DNA from: Candidatus Hermodarchaeota archaeon
GTDB taxonomy: Archaea; Asgardarchaeota; Hermodarchaeia; Hermodarchaeales; Hermodarchaeaceae
Length of the DNA: 16,883 nucleotides
Direction: 5' to 3'
Assembly (NCBI GenBank): GCA_016840595.1
Contig: JAEOSA010000018.1
Coordinates: 1 to 16,883 of the forward strand
The notes under the pieces are model-generated. The model did not search any database. It was not told the DNA's origin and saw only the letters and a program-made list of their open reading frames with translations. The position numbers and the translations under genes are program-made. How positions within the stretch are numbered: the stretch's first letter is position 1; the number at the start of each line of letters is the position of its first letter. Below, piece after piece: positions 7,022 through 13,491 of the stretch.

Positions 7022-7200
7022 AATCAGACTTGAATAGGTGAACTACTCCCACCTTCATACGGGAGCTTCCATCGAGTCCACTTCCCCGGGGAAGCGAGGG
7101 AGGGCTGTGTGTCGATGCAAACCATCCAAGAAGACTTGGATTGGTTCCCCGTTCACGGGGGGTTGCTGCGATAGGAACCGCAACATTATGTTTATTGCTG
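7022..7200 (-). ncRNA. Putative omega-RNA (reRNA) overlapping tnpB 3' end and right end, with guide
   Basis: TnpB proteins are normally guided by an RNA made from the 3' end of tnpB and the element right end, with the guide lying just outside the element. Here the minus strand has a CTCCC/GGGAG hairpin (arms 7061-7065 and 7046-7050) directly around the tnpB stop. This is followed by TAGTTCAC ending at 7038 and then flanking DNA, whose first 16 bases (complement of 7022-7037) would be the guide. The hairpin and end motif are seen in the sequence; the transcript, its 5' limit (set arbitrarily near 7200) and the guide length are inferred. Confidence 0.4.
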
Positions 7201-8350
7201 CATTCTGATCCCGGTCGAGAGTGGTTCCACAATCGCACTGAATATCGCGTTCGGAGAGACTCCGATTGCGGACTGTTCCACAAAGGCAACAAGTTCTAGT
7301 GGTCTGCGATTCGTCAATTCTTGTGACTCTTTTCCCTACTCGTTCGGCCTTGTAGGTCAAGAATTCGGCAAATCGTCCCAAAGAGCCTGTACTCTGTAAC
7401 GAATGATTTAAGGTCCGACTGGCTTGATTACGTCGTGGATATCCCGTAGTTTTCTTTTTTTGGATCATATCTTTTATGTCGAGGTCACCAATGATGAGGG
7501 TGGTTGCCCTAGTGTTCTCCACGACTTTTTTTGATATTTTGTGCTGGAAGTCGAACATCTGGTTGGAACATTTCCGGTGTATTTTCAGTAATTTTTCGTT
7601 ATAAAAGTGCCACTTATGACTGTGTTTCTTACAATGATCGCGCTTGGATTGCACCTCTCGGATCTTACTCTTCCAGTAGAGGTCAGCGCGCCGATTCCGG
7701 ATTTGAATGAACTTCCCATGCATATTAACAGCAGTTACTAAGTTTGTGATGCCCAGGTCGATAGCCTGGTATAAGCTGTTATCGATGTAGGCTGGAGTTA
7801 CCTCGTCAATGATGATGGCCACAAACCAACGATGTCGCGTATCTTGAAAGAGGTCCACCTGCTTAATTGTTCCTGTAATTGGTGGAAGCCAGGGTAAATC
7901 AAATTGGAGTTCTACGTCTGCAGGATGATTGTGTGAAAACCGGATTATCTTCTGCTCGCGGTTCAGCACAAATCCAGATTGGTTGTAGCAGAGGGTTGTG
8001 AAGAAATGCTTGCCCTTGAAACGAGGTGGTCGCGCCTGCGTGTCTCCTTGTTTCCAACGTGTAAAGAAGGATTTAAAGTCAGCATCGAGACGCCGCAGGG
8101 TCATTTGCAGAACCTTGGAATAAACCCAGACGTACTCAGGATATTGCTTTTTAATAGAGGGCAGGGCGTTCTGCTGTTTCAAGTAGGTAATGTAGGTGCG
8201 CTCCTCCTTCGGATGCTCAAAGTTCGTTTCCCAGTTTTGGTTTCTTTCCGCAAGGGCGAAATTATAGAGAAGCCGGCATTTTTCTGATAAATCCCACAAG
8301 ACCTGCTCTTGTTCAGGAGTAGGCGTGATTCGGATTTTCCGCGTGAGCAT
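7055..8350 (-). CDS. tnpB: RNA-guided endonuclease TnpB, IS200/IS605 family
   Basis: A 431-residue (from ATG 8350) TnpB. The N-terminal wedge/helical region begins with the typical RKIRITPTPEQEQVL. RuvC-I is AIDLGITNLVT with the catalytic Asp at about residue 198. The RuvC-II position reads LIIGDLDIKDM: Gly288 stands where most TnpBs have the catalytic Glu. The RuvC-III region has a zinc finger (CCLC near 354-357, CDC near 372-374) followed by DRDQNAAINIM with the third acidic site. A conserved Glu-rich segment, FAEFLTYKAE (327-336), about 41-48 residues after Gly288, may supply the missing Glu, as reported for rearranged-site TnpBs and Fanzors. An in-frame TTG at 8353 is an alternative start. 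The frame is uninterrupted. Confidence 0.93.
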   Translation of the reverse strand: MLTRKIRITPTPEQEQVLWDLSEKCRLLYNFALAERNQNWETNFEHPKEERTYITYLKQQNALPSIKKQYPEYVWVYSKVLQMTLRRLDADFKSFFTRWKQGDTQARPPRFKGKHFFTTLCYNQSGFVLNREQKIIRFSHNHPADVELQFDLPWLPPITGTIKQVDLFQDTRHRWFVAIIIDEVTPAYIDNSLYQAIDLGITNLVTAVNMHGKFIQIRNRRADLYWKSKIREVQSKRDHCKKHSHKWHFYNEKLLKIHRKCSNQMFDFQHKISKKVVENTRATTLIIGDLDIKDMIQKKKTTGYPRRNQASRTLNHSLQSTGSLGRFAEFLTYKAERVGKRVTRIDESQTTRTCCLCGTVRNRSLSERDIQCDCGTTLDRDQNAAINIMLRFLSQQPPVNGEPIQVFLDGLHRHTALPRFPGEVDSMEAPV

Positions 8351-8354
8351 CAAT

Positions 8355-8388
8355 AGGTGTTGTCACCTGGTGCATTCACATCTGTGAA
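8355..8388 (-). repeat. Two inverted repeats in the tnpB leader / left end
   Basis: AGGTG (8355-8359) and CACCT (8364-8368) form a 5-bp hairpin with a 4-base loop. On the minus strand its first arm (AGGTG) is the only ribosome binding site candidate for tnpB. A second, perfect palindrome with a 2-base centre, TTCACA-TC-TGTGAA, spans 8375-8388; TTCAC is also the motif that ends the right end. These are likely left-end recognition structures of the element and could also hide the ribosome binding site. Confidence 0.5.
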
Positions 8389-8400
8389 GCTTGTGTTTCG

Positions 8401-8587
8401 CTCTCTATTTTTTGTTTATAGGAGCCAATATAAACTCGTACAGCCGGGAGTTTTTGGTTGGGATTTATATTCGCCGTCACAGCGTCTTGCAGCTTAGTCC
8501 GTGAGATGTTGGTGTTTCGAGGATATAGAAAAGGTTGACTTTATGACTAGTAAGTTAAATACAGACTTACTGCTTTGAGTAGTTGCT
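8401..8587. promoter_or_regulatory. Divergent promoters for tnpB (minus) and the UbiA gene (plus)
   Basis: TTTATATT occurs on the minus strand (complement of 8427-8434) and again on the plus strand (8464-8471), giving facing-away TATA-like boxes about 30 bases apart, one for each divergent gene. A second plus-strand option is TTAAATAC (8555-8562), about 26 bases before the ATG at 8588, which would give a leaderless UbiA mRNA. That box lies inside an inverted repeat, AGTAAGT (8549-8555) and ACTTACT (8565-8571). No ribosome binding site is seen before 8588, which favours the leaderless reading. Nothing else is recognised in this stretch. Confidence 0.4.
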
Positions 8588-10099
8588 ATGAAAAGACGTA
8601 ACCGATCCAAGACTGCTGGTTTATTTCTGGTAGGAATTGGACTGGTAATTTTGGGAATGCTCGTTGAATTCATTCTTGGTTCAATTCTCCCCAGTGAAAT
8701 GATGCATTGGTTGTACGTAAATGGAATATTTCTAATTCTGATCATTCTGTTTTTAGCTAGCGGTCTTCTTTTCCTGAGACGAAGTCTACTCGGTCATTGG
8801 CGGTACCTGTATGATAGTATCATTTACATGATTGCTTGTGTAATTTGTTTGGCTTCCGCAGTTCAAACTATCCTTGGACTTCAGGTTGGTCATCCATGGT
8901 TGGAGTTGGCAGATACCAATCCAATCCTAATGAATTTACTCTGGATGTTCATTCTCCCACCCCTAAATCCTTTCACAACAGCTGCCCTGGGTTTGTTATT
9001 CTCAACGTTGGCTTGGATTAACTATCGATTTGAACCAATCCACGTGTTATTCATCGATGAAGCAAAAGAAAGAGAAGTAAGAGAAGATCGCCAGTATCAC
9101 TGGTGGGAACTTCTTGGAGGTTTGACCCGGGTTTCTGTGTGGCTTGGATCAATTTTTCTTCTCATTCTTAGTTTTCTTATTCTTGGCAGTCCTCCCTTGA
9201 GCCTTACACCGAACATTCCATTGTATGTTCCTCTCACATGGATTCAACTCCTCATAGGTATCATCTCTGTGAGTTTTCTAAACTCCGCCGCGTTTATCGT
9301 TAATCAGATGGGAGATGTAGATACAGATCGGCTTCATTCTGAAAAGGCAAATCTACCTATCAGTTCAAGACGAATAAAACGTCAGACTGTAGGGCTACTA
9401 GTAGGGGTTTTCACTATTTTGGGAATTGTGCTTGCCAGAGTTGTTGGAGTTTTCTTCTTTGGAGTGATGCTTTTCATTTTCATTTTTGCTGCAATCTATT
9501 CATTCCCTCCCATCAGGCTGAAAGGTCGACCAATTTTTGACCTGGCAATTATTGGGCTTGCGTTTGGTACTTGGGCGGTTCTTGCTGCTTGGGCAGTTCT
9601 CGCATCCTTGTCCTTCCCTGGAAACGGTCCTGGAGTACCGTTTATACTGCTTCTAGGAGCAGCACTATTCTATGCGGGAACCCATGGAATTCATACCGCT
9701 TCGGATTATCAAGCAGACGCCCAAGCGGGAGTGAATACTTCGGCTGTATTTCTTGGACCAAAGCGGGTTTCGAAACTAGGAATTGTGTTAATTGCTTTTG
9801 GAATGCTTTTGCTTTATGTTGCTGTTGGCTATTTCACACACTTATTTTGGTATGGGCTCCTCAAATACCGGAGTATCTTTCTGCTCATTTTTTGTGGTCT
9901 TCTTTTCTTTGCCCTTCTACAGCAGTTTCGAGTTGGACAACAATCTGAAAATAGACGAGATGAGATTTTTTGGTGGTTGCAAAGAAAGGGGCGTGTGGTT
10001 TCTTATCTGTTCTTTCTCATTCTTGTGATCTATTTGTTATTCTATGTCTTTCTCTTCTATCCTGTGTATTATCCGAGCTATCTGTTTCCCTGGGGCTAG
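8588..10099 (+). CDS. UbiA-family membrane prenyltransferase with N-terminal membrane extension
   Basis: A 503-residue, very hydrophobic polytopic protein. The UbiA core starts near residue 175 and carries both Mg2+/diphosphate motifs: NQMGDVDTD (Asn239, Asp243, Asp247; canonical NDxxDxxxD with Gln in the second place) and DYQAD (Asp373, Asp377). Such enzymes move an isoprenyl or other polyprenyl/phosphoribosyl group onto an acceptor within the membrane; in archaea this includes digeranylgeranylglyceryl-phosphate synthase. The first 150 residues add about four transmembrane helices that ordinary UbiA proteins (about 290 residues) lack. The ATG has no evident ribosome binding site but lies about 26 bases after a TATA-like box. 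A HAD phosphatase gene starts 16 bases after the stop, suggesting one operon and a coupled transfer-dephosphorylation step. Donor and acceptor cannot be determined. Confidence 0.82.
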   Translation: MKRRNRSKTAGLFLVGIGLVILGMLVEFILGSILPSEMMHWLYVNGIFLILIILFLASGLLFLRRSLLGHWRYLYDSIIYMIACVICLASAVQTILGLQVGHPWLELADTNPILMNLLWMFILPPLNPFTTAALGLLFSTLAWINYRFEPIHVLFIDEAKEREVREDRQYHWWELLGGLTRVSVWLGSIFLLILSFLILGSPPLSLTPNIPLYVPLTWIQLLIGIISVSFLNSAAFIVNQMGDVDTDRLHSEKANLPISSRRIKRQTVGLLVGVFTILGIVLARVVGVFFFGVMLFIFIFAAIYSFPPIRLKGRPIFDLAIIGLAFGTWAVLAAWAVLASLSFPGNGPGVPFILLLGAALFYAGTHGIHTASDYQADAQAGVNTSAVFLGPKRVSKLGIVLIAFGMLLLYVAVGYFTHLFWYGLLKYRSIFLLIFCGLLFFALLQQFRVGQQSENRRDEIFWWLQRKGRVVSYLFFLILVIYLLFYVFLFYPVYYPSYLFPWG

Positions 10100-10115
10100 T
10101 GATTCACGTCGTTTA

Positions 10116-10841
10116 ATGAAGGAGGAGTCCCAAACCTTTTTCCACACTTACCACATTGATGACGGCTGTGAATTTACTGTGTCAGCTCGTGGATTAATTG
10201 CCTTTGACTTGGATGGAACCTTGGTTAGGATTTGGAGTGCGTGGAGTTGGATTCATCGGCTCCTTGGGACTCTTGAAGCTGCGAAGCCAAGTGCAGATCG
10301 TTACTACGCTGGGGAAATTGATTATACGAAGTGGGCAGAGCTTGATGTTGAGTTGTGGCACGGCATATCGTTGAGTCGTATTGAACAAGCTATCCAAGAG
10401 GGATTAGAATTCATCCCAAACGCGGCAAAGCTTGTTAAAACTTTGCAGGGGTATGGATTTACCACGGCGATTATTAGTTCGGGGTTATCAGTATTTGCGG
10501 ATAAAGCGAAGGAAACACTTGGTATTGACATTAGTCGAGCTAACAAATTGAAAACGAATGAAAAAGGTCAAATCTGTGGTGTTGAAGTTCACGTAGCCTT
10601 CGATAACAAAGACCAAGTTCTGAAGGAGATAGCCAAGGATCTGGGAATCCAACTGTCACAGTGTGCTGCCATTGGCGATTCCCGAAATGACATTCCAATG
10701 TTTAACATCGTGGGATTTTCAATTGCCTTTAACCCTTCAGCTGCAGAAGTGGCCAACGCAGCATCCACTATTGTTCAGAGTGAAAACGCCTTGGATCTAC
10801 TTCCGCCGTTAAAGAGTTATTTTCAGCTAGCACTCGAGTAG
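10116..10841 (+). CDS. HAD-superfamily phosphatase, phosphoserine-phosphatase (SerB)-like
   Basis: A 241-residue HAD subfamily IB-like hydrolase. Motif I is AFDLDGTLV (Asp31, Asp33), motif II IISSG (Ser121), then Lys165 in DNKDQVL, and motif IV GDSRND (187-192). The helical cap falls in residues 40-95. SerB enzymes make serine from phosphoserine, but the neighbourhood argues for another phosphate ester: it follows the UbiA gene by 16 bases, and HAD-IB phosphatases are known as fusion partners or neighbours of UbiA transferases. Dephosphorylation of the prenyltransferase product or substrate is therefore inferred. The frame stays open upstream into the UbiA gene, to 10044, but that extension overlaps UbiA in another frame and reads as a shadow, so the ATG at 10116 is preferred. 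No strong ribosome binding site is visible, consistent with translational coupling. Confidence 0.82.
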   Translation: MKEESQTFFHTYHIDDGCEFTVSARGLIAFDLDGTLVRIWSAWSWIHRLLGTLEAAKPSADRYYAGEIDYTKWAELDVELWHGISLSRIEQAIQEGLEFIPNAAKLVKTLQGYGFTTAIISSGLSVFADKAKETLGIDISRANKLKTNEKGQICGVEVHVAFDNKDQVLKEIAKDLGIQLSQCAAIGDSRNDIPMFNIVGFSIAFNPSAAEVANAASTIVQSENALDLLPPLKSYFQLALE

Positions 10842-10945
10842 CGTGTGATTTAGACAAAATAGCTAGACTTTAATGTGAGAATTGTGCGGTAAACAGAACC
10901 ATCTTTTATGGGTGGGATTCGGCCTCCATTAGAGAGTGTGCGAGT
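10842..10945 (+). promoter_or_regulatory. Probable adenine deaminase promoter region
   Basis: A TATA-like CTTTTATG (about 10902-10909) lies some 38 bases before the ATG at 10946, and a weak purine-rich stretch AGAGAGTG (10931-10938) precedes it. No terminator hairpin for the upstream HAD gene and no inverted repeat of note was found. Confidence 0.3.
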
Positions 10946-12700
10946 ATGAGTCAGCGAACGTTAATTGATGCAAGTATGGGTCGTATTAAGGCGGATGTGG
11001 TCATCACCGATGTTCAGCCTATCGATGTGATTTCGAGAGAGATCCTCGAAGGTGGGATTGCCATCAAGGAGAATTCCATATGTCGCATTGGTGATGTGAA
11101 AGACCTCATCGGATCCAAGACTAAGGTTATCAAGGGTCGCGGACGGTATGCAGCCCCGGCTTTCATTGAATCACATATTCACGTGGAAAGCACGATGTTG
11201 ACCCTCACAGAATTTGCTCGCGCCGCAATCCCCCACGGAACTGGTACCGCAATTATTGACCCGCATGAGATGGCAAACGTTTCTGGTATCCGCGGATTGG
11301 AAATCTTCATGGAAGAAGCACGCAACCTTCCCCTTCGAATTCTAATGGAAGTCCCCAGCTGCGTACCAGCAGCATCACCTGAATTGGAAACTGCAGGAGC
11401 CCGCCTTGATGCGTTTACGATTGATCGCCTTCTTCAAGATCCCATGATAGTTGGCTTGGGCGAGGTTATGAACGTCCCAGCGGTGTTGAATAATGATGAG
11501 GATATTCACCTGAAAATCCAATTTGCCCGGAGTCAAGGTAAGGTTGTGGAAGGTCATGCTCCTGAATTAACTGGAAAACGACTTAACGCGTATATTGCTG
11601 CAGGAATCATGTCGGACCACGAATGTGAAACAGCAGAAGAAGCGGTTGAGCGACTTCGATTGGGCATGACCATCATGGCTCGTGAGGGATCAATTGCACG
11701 AAATATGGTGGACATACTTCTTCCATTATATAAGGAAGGACGGGATTTACGGCATTGTACTATTTGTACAGATGATATGTCTCCAGTTGAGTTAGCTGAT
11801 GTTGGTCATCTTGACCGTAGTCTTCGCCGGGCAATTGATGCGGGAATTGACCCAATTGTTGCTATTCAATTAGTCACCTCGAATCCAGCACGATTTTTTA
11901 ATCTGTCGAGGTTAGGAAATCTTGCGCCAGGTAATGTGGGTGATATCGTTCTTCTTGATGACCTTAAGAAAATTGACGTGAGTTTGGTTCTGCATCGTGG
12001 TCGCGTTGTGGCGAAGAATGGACGACTCACTGCAAAACTTCCTCGTTTTCAATATCCTCCAGACTTGACCCATACTATTCGTTTTGGTGCTATCCCAACT
12101 GTGTTACATTACATGGTATCTGCCAAGGACGGAAAACACAAGGTCCGGGTTATCCATGCACGCGATGGGAGTCTTATTACTAGTTCTGAAACCCACACAC
12201 TTACAGCCTCGGATGGATACGTTCACCCCGACTTAGACAAGGATATTGCCACCATCGCTGTCACTGAAAGATACATGAAAGGTGGAAATATCGGAGTAGG
12301 ATTCATTCGTGGTTTTGGCATCAAGGAGGGGGCAATTGCTAGTAGTATAGCTCATGATAGTCACAATATCATTACGGTTGCTACAACACCTGAAGATGCT
12401 CTGATGGCGGTTAGTACCGTTTCACAAGGTAATGGAGGAATTGCTGCCGTAAACGGTCGAAAGATATTAGCAACGTTGCCACTGCCCATTGCTGGGATAA
12501 TTACAGATGAACCAGTGGACAAAGTAGCTCGAAAACTACAAGCGGTACGCAAAGCAGCTAGTGACTTAGGGTGTCAACTCGAGCATCCTTTCCTAACTTT
12601 AAGTTTCATGGCTTTGCCCGTTATTCCCGAACTACGCATCACCGATAAAGGGCTGGTTGATGCCGAGGAAATGAAAGTTGTCCCCGTTCTCCTTGATTAA
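10946..12700 (+). CDS. ade: Adenine deaminase
   Basis: A 584-residue amidohydrolase that converts adenine to hypoxanthine and ammonia in purine salvage, in the cytosol. The length matches bacterial and archaeal Ade enzymes (about 550-600). Metal-site residues are in place: HIHVES (His77, His79, Glu81), DPHEMANV (His107, Glu108), GLGEVMN (Glu173), VEGHAPEL (His204), SDHE (His225) and CTDDMSP (Asp276). Residues 390-584 form the family-specific C-terminal domain with GNIGVGFIRGFGIKEGAIA and SHDNI-like AHDSHNIITV, typical of Ade rather than other amidohydrolases. The ATG at 10946 gives the expected N-terminus (TLIDASMGRIKADVVI). It appears to be transcribed on its own, about 104 bases after the HAD gene. 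Confidence 0.93.
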   Translation: MSQRTLIDASMGRIKADVVITDVQPIDVISREILEGGIAIKENSICRIGDVKDLIGSKTKVIKGRGRYAAPAFIESHIHVESTMLTLTEFARAAIPHGTGTAIIDPHEMANVSGIRGLEIFMEEARNLPLRILMEVPSCVPAASPELETAGARLDAFTIDRLLQDPMIVGLGEVMNVPAVLNNDEDIHLKIQFARSQGKVVEGHAPELTGKRLNAYIAAGIMSDHECETAEEAVERLRLGMTIMAREGSIARNMVDILLPLYKEGRDLRHCTICTDDMSPVELADVGHLDRSLRRAIDAGIDPIVAIQLVTSNPARFFNLSRLGNLAPGNVGDIVLLDDLKKIDVSLVLHRGRVVAKNGRLTAKLPRFQYPPDLTHTIRFGAIPTVLHYMVSAKDGKHKVRVIHARDGSLITSSETHTLTASDGYVHPDLDKDIATIAVTERYMKGGNIGVGFIRGFGIKEGAIASSIAHDSHNIITVATTPEDALMAVSTVSQGNGGIAAVNGRKILATLPLPIAGIITDEPVDKVARKLQAVRKAASDLGCQLEHPFLTLSFMALPVIPELRITDKGLVDAEEMKVVPVLLD

Positions 12701-12817
12701 CCACCCTTTTGGGGAAGCCATCCAAGAAACTTGAGGTTCAAATTCGAAACCTGCCTGACTGCAAATCCTTTTTAGGCTCAATTCATTAACGACTTATAGA
12801 ACGGAGGACCCGTTGAA
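12701..12817 (+). promoter_or_regulatory. Spacer with T-run and ribosome binding site for the membrane protein gene
   Basis: A T5 run near 12770 (within AATCCTTTTTAGG) could end the adenine deaminase transcript or serve as a weak TATA region. CTTATAGA (about 12793-12800) is AT-rich but too close to the start for a leadered transcript. GGAGG at 12803-12807 lies ten bases before the ATG at 12818 and supports that start. Confidence 0.35.
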
Positions 12818-13489
12818 ATGTCATTAACTCTAATCCTCGCAAACCTGGCACCCTTATTCCTGGCATTAGGATCCATTGCAGCCTTTGCTTGGTTCCTTGA
12901 TAACCTGATGGGTCCAGCTTATCGCTCAAGTGGTGGAAGCAAGAAAGAAGAAGAATCGGAAAAACCCGCTGAGCCCAGTATTGATTGGCGACGCGGTGTT
13001 GTCCGTCTGATTGGATTAATTGGGATTCCCATGGGTATCCTTTGCTTTGCTTCTTTGGTGTCCATAGTGCTTAACCCTGGATTGACCCCCTATGGTGATC
13101 TTTTGACCCTAGCCCTTCTCGCTTGGGTGGGAATTGCCATGTTCCTTACACCAATCAATAAACTCCCTTGGGCTGCGTTAATCGGTGTAGTCGCAGGGAT
13201 TATTGCTGTCATCGCAACTGCAGCCTTAAGCCCCATAATTCCAGACTTCATCACAGGGCAAATACCACTCAACTATATTCTAATCGCGATTTTTATTATA
13301 GTCGGCGTTATCGTGTTTACCCTGTTCAAATGGGCTGAAAACATCATTGACCTTCTCACAACGATATTAGGGTCACGACCTGCCTTGTTGCTTCTAGCCT
13401 TCATCGCTATGGCCCAAGCCATTGCTCTCCCAGTGGTATGGCTCGCATTTGGTGGAGGTGGCGGTCTACTCTGGTTCTTCATCCATTAG
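12818..13489 (+). CDS. Uncharacterised polytopic membrane protein, 223 residues
   Basis: The family is not recognised. The protein has about six hydrophobic segments (roughly residues 5-28, 62-86, 92-112, 117-138, 150-171 and 185-212). A charged Lys/Glu/Ser-rich loop lies between the first two (residues 38-57, SSGGSKKEEESEKPAEPS), probably cytoplasmic. It ends with a glycine run, GGGGG, followed by LLWFFIH. No catalytic motif, cysteine pair or transporter signature is evident. The ATG is supported by GGAGG ten bases upstream. Its stop is separated by just two bases from the stop of the convergent permease gene. Neighbouring permeases suggest an accessory membrane role at most; this is guesswork. 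Confidence 0.75.
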   Translation: MSLTLILANLAPLFLALGSIAAFAWFLDNLMGPAYRSSGGSKKEEESEKPAEPSIDWRRGVVRLIGLIGIPMGILCFASLVSIVLNPGLTPYGDLLTLALLAWVGIAMFLTPINKLPWAALIGVVAGIIAVIATAALSPIIPDFITGQIPLNYILIAIFIIVGVIVFTLFKWAENIIDLLTTILGSRPALLLLAFIAMAQAIALPVVWLAFGGGGGLLWFFIH

Positions 13490-13491
13490 AT

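Larger units (their letters stand above)
7038..8400 (-). mobile_element. tnpB-only IS200/IS605-family element (IS1341 type)
   Basis: The element comprises an intact tnpB and terminal structures, with no tnpA in the window, so it would need a transposase supplied in trans. The right end is well marked: a hairpin next to the tnpB stop, then TAGTTCAC, with 7038 as the last base. The left end is not certain. Two structured motifs lie upstream of tnpB, an AGGTG/CACCT hairpin (8355-8368) and the palindrome TTCACATCTGTGAA (8375-8388), so the boundary is placed near 8400 as an estimate. As usual for this family, no terminal inverted repeats and no target duplication are evident. It sits just upstream of the aminotransferase promoter, in the same orientation. 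Confidence 0.65.

Noticed and set aside
6852..7292. A 146-residue minus-strand frame overlapping the tnpB 3' end and reaching into the aminotransferase start.
   Set aside because: It lies in another frame of tnpB and its end structures, with Arg/Ser/Pro-rich low-quality composition; it reads as a shadow.
10044..10115. A 24-residue upstream extension of the SerB-like HAD protein overlapping the UbiA gene.
   Set aside because: The overlap lies in a conserved-length UbiA C-terminus, the extension has no HAD-like character, and an ATG at 10116 gives a normal N-terminus.
12734..12752. AGGTTCAAATTCGAAACCT, which resembles a tRNA T-arm.
   Set aside because: No acceptor stem, D-arm or anticodon arm can be built around it; only a 5-bp chance hairpin remains.
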